From the NCBI GenBank assembly GCA_026786045.1, contig JAJAYV010000206.1:1-5741 (forward strand): DNA of 5,741 nt, written 5' to 3'. The position numbers and the translations under genes were made by a program. The first letter of the stretch is position 1. Each line of letters begins with the position of its first letter. This DNA is from Frankiaceae bacterium. Its GTDB lineage: Bacteria > Actinomycetota > Actinomycetes > Mycobacteriales > SCTD01. Below the pieces are notes generated by a model, which was given only the letters and a program-made list of their open reading frames with translations, was not told the origin of the DNA and searched no databases. This document shows positions 1 through 4,645 of this stretch, piece after piece.

Positions 1-165
1 CGACAGGCCCTCCGCGGCATACAGCTCGTGCAGCGCCAGCACAGCGCGCAACTGGCCGACATGAGCCTGACCCGCCACCGGCAGGGATGCCTCGACCGCT
101 TCCTCGGCAGCACGCAGCCGCTCGAGGGACGCCACCCCCGAGAGCACCTGCTGACCCACTGCCAT
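1..165 (-). CDS. Unrecognised protein, N-terminal part (cut by window edge)
   Basis: Reading leftward from an ATG at 165, an open frame runs without a stop to the window edge, giving 55 residues that begin MAVGQQVLSG. The peptide is rich in Ala, Leu, Glu and Val and looks mostly alpha-helical (for example LERLRAAEEAVEASL). It has no signal peptide, membrane segment or motif I can name. Coding is supported by balanced composition and G/C-ending codons, unlike the Arg-rich peptides in the other frames. There is no Shine-Dalgarno sequence at normal distance: a GGAGGG lies about 20 bases upstream, too far away. TACTGT, a TANNNT-type -10 box, lies 7 bases before the ATG, so a leaderless transcript is plausible. 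A GTG two codons inside is an alternative start. Function is unknown. Confidence 0.5.
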   Translation of the reverse strand, partial: MAVGQQVLSGVASLERLRAAEEAVEASLPVAGQAHVGQLRAVLALHELYAAEGLS

Positions 166-389
166 GACGACGACAGTAGGACCGCCCTCCGACAGAACCA
201 GCGGCCGAAAGCAGCTGTGGAAACGGAGATCTCGGGGATCGAGAAGAGGTCTCAGCGCCACGGGCGGCGGGCCGGCTCCCCCGAGCCAGGGTGGCGCCGC
301 CTGCGCGTACGGTCGCGGGCGACGAACGGCGGTGACCCGCTGCGGCGCCCTGACCCGTCTCCGCGAGAGTGGCGATGTCGCGCGCTCGG
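166..389. other. No intact gene seen
   Basis: Apart from the degenerate tail of the nitroreductase remnant and the -10 candidate at 173-178, I see no conserved coding signal here on either strand. Frames that stay open give Arg- and Pro-rich peptides without recognisable motifs. No hairpin followed by a T-run is visible. It is probably the residue of a deletion that removed most of the nitroreductase gene, plus the promoter of the gene to the left. Confidence 0.5.
173..178 (-). promoter_or_regulatory. Candidate leaderless -10 box (TACTGT) for the gene at 1-165
   Basis: On the minus strand TACTGT is followed by 7 bases and then the ATG at 165. TANNNT boxes 6-7 bases before the start codon are typical of leaderless actinobacterial promoters. 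I see no good -35 match 17-18 bases further upstream, so this rests on the box, its spacing and the lack of a well-placed ribosome binding site. Confidence 0.35.
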
Positions 390-506
390 CGCCCGCGGCT
401 GATCGCCACCCTCGGCGAGGACCCGCTCGACCACCTCCGGCGACAGCGGCTCATCGGTGTAGTGACGCACCATCCGCCGCCGGCGCAGGACCTCGGAGAA
501 CTCCAC
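252..506 (-). pseudogene. Truncated nitroreductase-family gene (N-terminal remnant)
   Basis: A frame starting at GTG 506 encodes 84 residues. The first 33 or so (about 408-506) match the N-terminus of actinobacterial FMN-dependent nitroreductases: an MEFSEVLRRRRMVRHYTDEP start, then SPEVVERVLAEG. In intact members the RRR-MVR-Y segment helps hold the FMN phosphate, and a Gly/Ser segment and a large C-terminal core follow, for roughly 200 residues in all. Here the match fades after an RAPSA segment (to about 378). The rest is an Arg/Gly/Pro-rich peptide typical of a non-coding frame in GC-rich DNA, ending in TGA. I searched the other two minus frames of 252-390 and saw no nitroreductase continuation, so truncation or deletion is more likely than a single frameshift. 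The GTG lies 9 bases past the DUF1697 stop, suggesting the two were once cotranscribed. No active enzyme is expected. Confidence 0.6.
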
Positions 507-512
507 GGCGGG

Positions 513-518
513 AACCTA
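513..518 (-). promoter_or_regulatory. Candidate -10 box (TAGGTT) before the nitroreductase remnant
   Basis: On the minus strand TAGGTT is followed by 6 bases and then the GTG at 506. The TAG of this box is also the stop codon of DUF1697. The same hexamer at the same spacing precedes the DUF1697 start. There is no purine-rich ribosome binding site, which fits leaderless initiation. Confidence 0.3.
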
Positions 519-1028
519 GCCGGACGCCAGCTCGTGCAGCGCGAGCACCGTCCGCCAGTTGCGGGCGGTCATGTCGACGCCCAGCCGCAGGCCGTTCAGC
601 TTGCTGCTCCGGATGCCCGGCGCCTGGTCGAGGTAGAGCACGCGCTCCCCCACGACGATGCGCTCGGGCAGCAGCGCCTCATGGTCGATCGCGGCGACCG
701 CTGCCGGGTCCGGCTCCCCCGACAGGAATGCGACCTGCAGCCGCCTCGGGTCCAGCCCCTCCCAGGGGCAGTCACGCACGACCCGGGCGAGCTCCTCGGC
801 GGTCCGGACCATCACCGGCACCGGCAGCCCGTGCTCGACGAGCGCTGCGGCGACGGCCTTCTCGAGCCCGGCGGGCGACCGGCGGGTGCGCACGACCGCG
901 TTACCGCTCTGCAGGTGCGTCCGGACGTCGGTGCAGCCGACGGTGTCCAGCAGCGCGCGGAGGTCGGCCATGGCGATCCGGTTGCGGGCGCCGAGGTTCA
1001 CCCCTCGGAGCAGCACGACGCTCGACAC
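516..1028 (-). CDS. DUF1697 domain-containing protein
   Basis: This is a complete 170-residue protein, the usual length for the DUF1697 family (PF08002). Family hallmarks are visible in order: an N-terminal VVLLRGVNLGARNRI strand-loop, MADLRALLDTVGCTDVRTHLQSGNAVV at about residues 19-46, a central region with VPVMVRTAEELARVV, and a C-terminal TARNWRTVLALHEL near 153-166. The family is small, cytosolic and of unknown biochemical role; there are no catalytic motifs from which I would claim a function. Start: GTG at 1028, chosen because family members begin directly with this VxLLRGxNxG strand. A TAGGTT box lies 6 bases upstream and no strong ribosome binding site is present. The gene is divergent from the phosphatase at 1110 (81-bp gap) and lies 9 bases ahead of the nitroreductase remnant. 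Confidence 0.93.
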   Translation of the reverse strand: MSSVVLLRGVNLGARNRIAMADLRALLDTVGCTDVRTHLQSGNAVVRTRRSPAGLEKAVAAALVEHGLPVPVMVRTAEELARVVRDCPWEGLDPRRLQVAFLSGEPDPAAVAAIDHEALLPERIVVGERVLYLDQAPGIRSSKLNGLRLGVDMTARNWRTVLALHELASG

Positions 1029-1034
1029 GAGGGC

Positions 1035-1040
1035 AACCTA
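1035..1040 (-). promoter_or_regulatory. Candidate leaderless -10 box (TAGGTT) for DUF1697
   Basis: On the minus strand TAGGTT is followed by GCCCTC and then the GTG at 1028, the expected spacing for transcription that starts at the first base of the start codon. No convincing -35 is seen 17-18 bases upstream. Confidence 0.45.
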
Positions 1041-1097
1041 CGACCGGGCGCCCCGCGCGTGGAAGCATCAGAGCGCGCCGCCCTTGCGTCGCACTGC

Positions 1098-1104
1098 GGA
1101 GAGG
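1098..1104 (+). promoter_or_regulatory. Ribosome binding site deciding the phosphatase start
   Basis: GGAGAGG lies 5 bases before the GTG at 1110. It is the only strong Shine-Dalgarno match near the gene's 5' end and favours 1110 over the in-frame GTG at 1059 and the much longer upstream open frame. Confidence 0.7.
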
Positions 1105-1109
1105 ACGAC

Positions 1110-2149
1110 GTGCGACCCGAGCAGCGCGCGCCATGGACGGGCGTGGCCTCGTGCCTGGCCCTGACGGCCGGCATCGTGGCCGCCGACGTCGCAGCCGGCG
1201 CCGAGAAGACCCAGTACGTCGGGCTGCTCGCCGCCGTGCCGTTCCTCGCCGCGACCTTCACCGGCGTCATCGGGGTGCTCGTCCTCGGCCTGGTCGCCTG
1301 GCTGGCCGGCCTGGCGATCGGACTCGCCAGCGACGACGGCGCCTCGACGCCGCAGTACGTCCGGCTCGCCTGCATCGCTGCGGCTGTCGGCCTGGGCGCC
1401 CTCGCAGCCCACAGCCGGGAGCGACGCCAGTCGCACCTGCTCGCCGTGCAGGGCGCCGCCGACGCTGCCAGCCGGACGATCCTCCGACCGCTGCCGCCGA
1501 CGCTGGGCGGGATCCCCCTGGCAGTGACCTACGTGTCGGCGTCCGAGGCGGCCCGCATCGGCGGGGACCTCTACGACGCCGTCGAGACCGAGTCCGGGCT
1601 GCGCATGGTCATCGGCGACGTCCGCGGCAAGGGCCTGGACGCGGTCCGCCTGGCGGCGACGACGATCGGCGCCTTCCGCGAGGCGGCGCACCGGGAGGCT
1701 GACCTGCAGCAGGTCGCCGAAGCGGCGCACGCGGCGGTGCGGCGCGACGCCGGGCCCGAGGACTTCGTGACGGCGCTGCTCGTCGAGGTGCGCGGTGACC
1801 GGGTGCGGATGCTCGGCTGCGGGCACCCGCACCCTCTTCGGCTGCGCGACGGCGCGGTCACCGAGCTCGCGCTGCCGGAGGCGCTCCCGCTCGGTCTCGG
1901 ACCGCCGGTGCCTGCGGTGGCGGTCCGGACGTCCTGGCCGGCGACCGGGTCCTGCTGTTCACCGACGGCGCGGTCGAGGCCCGTTGGGACGGACGGTTCT
2001 TCCCGCTCGCCGACGCCGCCCGTGAGGCCCTGCAGCTCGACGGCCTGCCCGCCGCGCTGGCCTGGCTGGGCGACCGGCTCCGCCGTTACCCGGACGGCGG
2101 CGCTCCGGACGACGTCGCCCTGCTCGCCTTCGAGCTGCCCCGCACCTGA
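1110..2149 (+). pseudogene. Membrane-anchored SpoIIE/RsbU-type PP2C phosphatase, frameshifted as read
   Basis: With the frame repaired, this encodes about 346 residues. Residues 11-30, about 37-73 (two helices) and 83-100 are hydrophobic, giving about four membrane helices. A cytosolic SpoIIE domain (PF07228) follows from about 120. Its motifs are in order: RIGGDLYDA (149-157, first metal-binding Asp), MVIGDVRGKGLDA (166-178), DFVTALLVEV, and MLGCGHPHPL (usual family form NAGHPPPL). Up to CGG 1926-1928 (residue 273) the coding frame is that of 1110. From about 1928 it is the frame one base back: DVLAGDRVLLFTDGAVEAR and then PDDVALLAFEL, which carry the TDG and DD metal-binding motifs, ending at TGA 2147. 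This fits loss of one base near 1917-1930. As written, the 1110 frame runs on to 2210 and lacks TDG and DD, so the product would be inactive. Such phosphatases dephosphorylate anti-anti-sigma proteins in partner switching; no partner is encoded here. It could be a sequencing error rather than a dead gene. Confidence 0.85.
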
Positions 2150-2151
2150 GG

Positions 2152-3624
2152 TCAGGGCGGGGCGTCGCCGCGCTCCCGCTCCTGCACCACCAGCTCGTCG
2201 AGGTCCTTGAGCCGCTCCAGTCCGCGCAGCGGCTGGCGCATCCTGTGGTTGCCGGCCAGGCGCCCGGCGTTGCGCTCGAGGAAGGCCCAGTAGCCGGCGG
2301 TGAACGGACAGGCCCGCTCCCCCACCCGCACCTTCGGGTCGTACGCGCAGCCGCCGCAGTAGTCGCTCATCCGGTCGACGTACGCGCCACCGGCGGCGTA
2401 CGGCTTGGTGGTGAACAGGCCGCCGTCGGCGTGCTGGCTCATGCCGGTGACGTTCGGCAGCATCACCCAGTCGTAGCCGTCGACGAAGGCCTCGTGGAAC
2501 CACGCGGTGACCTGCTTCGGGTCCCAGCCGCGCTGCATCGCGTAGTTGCCGAGCACCATCAGCCGCGGGATGTGGTGCACCCAGCCGCGCTCGCGCAGGT
2601 CGCCGAGCACCGACGACAGGCAGTTCGCCGTCACCTTCTGCTCGGCGTCCAGGGAGGCGAACCACTGCGGGAGGTCGCCTGTGGCTCCGAGGAAGTTCGC
2701 GTCCCGATAGCCGTCGGGCACGTGCCAGTAGAGCGACCAGATCCACTCCCGCCAGCCGACGACCTGCCGCACGTAGCCCTCGACGCTGTTGAGCGGCGCC
2801 GCGCCCGAGCGGTACGCCTGCTCCGCGGCGTGCACGCACTCCAGCGGGTGCAGCAACCCCAGGTTGATCGCAGGCGACAGCGCGCTGTGGGCCATCCACG
2901 GGTCGGCGGCCAGCATCGCGTCCTCGGTCGGCCCGAAGTCGGGCAGCCGGTGCTCGACGAAGTGCTCCAGCGCCGCCACCGCCTCCGCGCGGGTCGCTGG
3001 CGCCCACCGCGGCCGGTCCTCGCCGACGAAGGAGACCAGGCCCTCGCGCTCCCAGCGGTCGAGGTCCTCGCGCACCTGCGCGTCGATGTCGTCCTCGACC
3101 GGCCACCAGGGCTCGGGCAGCCCGAGCGTCGCCCGCTTCGGCGGCGGCTGGCGGTTGTCGTGGTCGAGGTTCCACTGCCCGCCGGCCGGCTCGTCGCCGT
3201 CCATGAGCAGGTCGAGCCGCACCCGCTGCCAGCGGTAGAAGTCCTCCATCAGCAGGCGCTTTCGTCCCGCGACCCAGCCGGCGAAGTCCTCGCGTGTGGT
3301 GGCGAAGCCGCGGCCCTCGGGCACCACCTCGATGCCGCGCGCCCGCACGAGCCGGTCTGCAGAGTACGACGTCGGCTGCACCACCGACAGGGGCTCGTCG
3401 ACCTGCGCCAGCGCCTCGTCGTAGGTGTCCACCCGCAGCACGAGCGCCTGCTCGCCGAGCTCGCGGGCACGGTGGCGCAGCGCCGACAGCAGTAGGTGCG
3501 CCTTGGCCCGGTGGAAGCGCCGCCGCGAGAACACTGCCCGGGATTCGATCAGCAGCACCGGTTGGTCCGGCTGGTCCAGGAACTGCGGCCCCAGCTGGTC
3601 GGCGAACAGCCAGCGGCGGGTCAC
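2152..3624 (-). CDS. Fe-S bacterial cryptochrome/photolyase (PhrB-like, DPRP family)
   Basis: This complete 490-residue protein is the usual length for the iron-sulfur photolyase clade, whose studied members use blue light to repair (6-4) photoproducts with FAD, a lumazine antenna and a [4Fe-4S] cluster. The Rossmann-like N-terminal part (PF04244) begins RWLFADQLGPQFLD and has LLIESRAVFSRRRFHRAKAH at about 24-43. The helical catalytic half includes WMAHSALSPAINLGLL (243-258), a Trp-rich RQVVGWREWIWSLYW (286-300) and HHIPRLMVLGN (350-360). Candidate cluster ligands are Cys335, Cys423, Cys426 and Cys439, spaced 88, 3 and 13. From memory this equals Agrobacterium PhrB (350, 438, 441, 454) with a constant offset of 15. 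At that offset His351, Trp375 and Tyr384 align with PhrB His366, Trp390 and Tyr399. Start GTG 3624 matches the family N-terminus; no Shine-Dalgarno is seen, but CAGGCT lies 6 bases upstream. It may be a photoreceptor rather than a repair enzyme. It converges on the phosphatase with 2 bp between stops. Confidence 0.95.
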   Translation of the reverse strand: MTRRWLFADQLGPQFLDQPDQPVLLIESRAVFSRRRFHRAKAHLLLSALRHRARELGEQALVLRVDTYDEALAQVDEPLSVVQPTSYSADRLVRARGIEVVPEGRGFATTREDFAGWVAGRKRLLMEDFYRWQRVRLDLLMDGDEPAGGQWNLDHDNRQPPPKRATLGLPEPWWPVEDDIDAQVREDLDRWEREGLVSFVGEDRPRWAPATRAEAVAALEHFVEHRLPDFGPTEDAMLAADPWMAHSALSPAINLGLLHPLECVHAAEQAYRSGAAPLNSVEGYVRQVVGWREWIWSLYWHVPDGYRDANFLGATGDLPQWFASLDAEQKVTANCLSSVLGDLRERGWVHHIPRLMVLGNYAMQRGWDPKQVTAWFHEAFVDGYDWVMLPNVTGMSQHADGGLFTTKPYAAGGAYVDRMSDYCGGCAYDPKVRVGERACPFTAGYWAFLERNAGRLAGNHRMRQPLRGLERLKDLDELVVQERERGDAPP

Positions 3625-3630
3625 CGGCTC

Positions 3631-3636
3631 AGCCTG
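3631..3636 (-). promoter_or_regulatory. Candidate -10 box (CAGGCT) for the photolyase
   Basis: On the minus strand CAGGCT, a one-base variant of the TANNNT -10, is followed by 6 bases and then the GTG at 3624. The spacing repeats that seen before DUF1697. No -35 is evident, so this is weaker than the others. Confidence 0.25.
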
Positions 3637-3641
3637 TCAGC

Positions 3642-3683
3642 GGGCGGTCAGCCGCGCGACCCGTGCTCCTGGATCGACCGCCC
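3642..3683. repeat. 8-bp inverted repeat between HTH gene and photolyase
   Basis: GGGCGGTC at 3642-3649 is the exact reverse complement of GACCGCCC at 3676-3683, with a 26-bp loop. A second pair, CGACCCG (3657-3663) and CGGGTCG (3686-3692), interleaves with it, so the two could form alternative stems. No T-run follows on either strand, so it is not a classic terminator. It lies in the 102-bp gap downstream of the HTH gene and could be a weak termination or folding element, or chance in GC-rich DNA. Confidence 0.3.
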
Positions 3684-3726
3684 TGCGGGTCGTCGGTCTC
3701 ACAGATGGCGGCGGTCTGCCACTCGG

Positions 3727-3987
3727 TCATGCGCCCGTCCGTGCCCGGCCGCGCTGCGAAGCATGCGCGAGGTCGACGCTGAAGACATCTCCCGGCTGGC
3801 AGCCGAGCACGTCGCAGATCGCCGTGAGGGTCGAGAACCGGACCGCGCGGGCCCGGTCGTTCTTGAGCACGGACAGGTTGACGACCGTGACGCCGACCGC
3901 GCGGGCCAGGTCGGTCAGCGTCATGCCCGACCGCTCCAGCAGCTCGTCGAGGTGGCACACGACCCGATGGGCTTCCTCAGCGGGCAC
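3727..3987 (-). CDS. Small Cro/C1-type HTH transcriptional regulator (YozG-like)
   Basis: This 86-residue protein consists mostly of one DNA-binding domain (HTH_26/XRE type). The helix-turn-helix lies at about 22-45 (MTLTDLARAVGVTVVNLSVL), followed by the signature KNDRARAVRFSTLTAICDVLGCQPGDVF (about 42-69) common to small regulators paired with DUF2975 proteins. No sensor or effector domain is present. I chose GTG 3987: it overlaps the DUF2975 stop by one base (TAGTG), has GAGGGG 8 bases upstream, and avoids the Arg-rich extension that an ATG at 4068 would add inside the DUF2975 gene. The overlap implies translational coupling. In known pairs (B. subtilis yozG-yoaS is the analogue I recall) the two are always adjacent, so it probably regulates its own operon through the palindrome at 4575-4619. 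The last 15 residues are basic and not conserved. Confidence 0.9.
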   Translation of the reverse strand: MPAEEAHRVVCHLDELLERSGMTLTDLARAVGVTVVNLSVLKNDRARAVRFSTLTAICDVLGCQPGDVFSVDLAHASQRGRARTGA

Positions 3988-4565
3988 TACACCAGCCCCT
4001 CGACGTCCTCGCGCAGTCGCGCCCCGCGGGCGAAGACCTCGGCGAGGAAGAAGACGAGGAGGCCGCACAGGTACGGCCAGAACTGCAGGTCGAGCGTCGC
4101 GGACCTCGGTCCGCCGGGCAGGAGCGGGTCCAGCACCCCTTCGAAGGCGATCGCCTGGAAGATCGGCAGAAAGGTCCCGCCGACGATGATGATGATCGCG
4201 AGGGCGGTCAGGCGACGGGCGTTGGCCGTCGTGAACGGGTCCCCGGCGCGCAGGCCGCGGGCGACGCCGAGCAGCAGGCGGGCGACCACGACCGCAAGGA
4301 CCAGCAACAGGACCGTGGGAACCAGTGCCCAGCCGAACTGCGCGGCGCTGGGGTCCTGGACCAGCACGGTCCCGGTGAGCGGCCCGGACACCAGCTGCGC
4401 GGGTGTCACCAGGTCGTCCGGCAACGACCCGGTGACCGCGAGGGGGTCACCTCGCAGCGCCCGAATTACCTGGAGGACCGCCTGCAGCATGGCGAGGCCG
4501 GGCAGCGCCCACAGCATGCCCTCGAGGAAGAGCTGGTCCGTGCGCGACCACTGCTTCACCTTCAT
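3987..4565 (-). CDS. DUF2975 integral membrane protein
   Basis: This is a 192-residue membrane protein. Four hydrophobic segments lie at about residues 15-34, 80-100, 118-140 and 160-178. DUF2975 (PF11188) hallmarks are GLRAGDPFTTANARRLTAL (about 104-122) between helices two and three and the C-terminal ARGARLREDVEGLV tail. Residues 40-78 form a polar, probably extracytoplasmic loop. The biochemical role is unknown; no catalytic motif is seen. Start is ATG 4565 with GGGGGC a few bases upstream. The stop overlaps the HTH start, so the two are expressed together. The promoter region upstream carries a TTGACG -35 and a nested palindrome, implying tight regulation. The gap to the acyl-CoA ligase stop is 80 bp. 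Confidence 0.9.
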   Translation of the reverse strand: MKVKQWSRTDQLFLEGMLWALPGLAMLQAVLQVIRALRGDPLAVTGSLPDDLVTPAQLVSGPLTGTVLVQDPSAAQFGWALVPTVLLLVLAVVVARLLLGVARGLRAGDPFTTANARRLTALAIIIIVGGTFLPIFQAIAFEGVLDPLLPGGPRSATLDLQFWPYLCGLLVFFLAEVFARGARLREDVEGLV

Positions 4566-4574
4566 GACGCCCCC

Positions 4575-4619
4575 ATCGACTGTCGTTGTTGTCGACAGTC
4601 GACACCAACGAGAGTCGAT
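4575..4619. promoter_or_regulatory. Nested palindrome, likely operator of the DUF2975-HTH operon
   Basis: Outer arms ATCGACTGTCGTTG (4575-4588) and CAACGAGAGTCGAT (4606-4619) are reverse complements at 13 of 14 positions, 17 bp apart. The centre holds a third related element, GTCGACAGTCGAC (4591-4603). Its CGACAGTCGA (4593-4602) pairs perfectly over 10 bp with TCGACTGTCG (4576-4585). Thus one motif, CGA[C/G]AGTCGA, occurs three times in 45 bp. The array lies between the -35 and the ribosome binding site of DUF2975, where a repressor would block RNA polymerase. The HTH protein of the same operon is the obvious candidate ligand, by inference. On RNA the 10-bp pair could also form a hairpin just before the ribosome binding site. 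No T-run follows, so it is not a typical terminator. Confidence 0.7.
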
Positions 4620-4626
4620 ACGTCAA
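4597..4626 (-). promoter_or_regulatory. Candidate promoter of the DUF2975-HTH operon
   Basis: On the minus strand TTGACG (4621-4626) matches the -35 consensus at 5 of 6 positions. Eighteen bases on is TCGACT (4597-4602), a weak -10 inside the central arm of the palindrome. Transcription would begin near 4590, leaving a short leader with the GGGGG ribosome binding site. The -10 assignment is uncertain. Confidence 0.4.
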
Positions 4627-4645
4627 GCACGGCCGGCTCGCAACG

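Noticed and set aside
369..1109. Extending the phosphatase upstream to ATG 369
   Set aside because: Residues before 1110 are antisense to DUF1697 and look non-coding. GGAGAGG before GTG 1110 gives the start.
164..1702. Long plus-strand open frame of 512 codons
   Set aside because: It is Arg/Pro/Ala-rich with no motifs, lies antisense to DUF1697, and is out of frame with the SpoIIE motifs until the break. It is a GC-rich shadow.
1911..1935. Programmed ribosomal frameshift in the phosphatase
   Set aside because: I see no slippery heptamer or A/T run at the junction. Mutation or sequencing error is simpler.
1571..3175. 534-codon minus-strand open frame
   Set aside because: It overlaps the photolyase and phosphatase in a wrong frame and gives an Arg/Gly/Ala-rich peptide without domains.
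2245..3495. 416-codon plus-strand open frame
   Set aside because: It is antisense to the photolyase, whose family motifs cover the whole region.
3988..4068. ATG 4068 as HTH start
   Set aside because: It would add 27 mostly Arg/Pro/Gly residues inside DUF2975. GTG 3987 has a ribosome binding site and the usual stop/start overlap.
2152..4565. Photolyase with HTH and DUF2975 as a new light-sensing operon
   Set aside because: The HTH-DUF2975 pair is a common stand-alone unit, a 102-bp gap separates it from the photolyase, and no photosensory domain is present in either protein.
4576..4602. Palindrome as terminator of the acyl-CoA ligase
   Set aside because: No T-run follows on the minus strand and the site overlaps the DUF2975 promoter, so an operator fits better.
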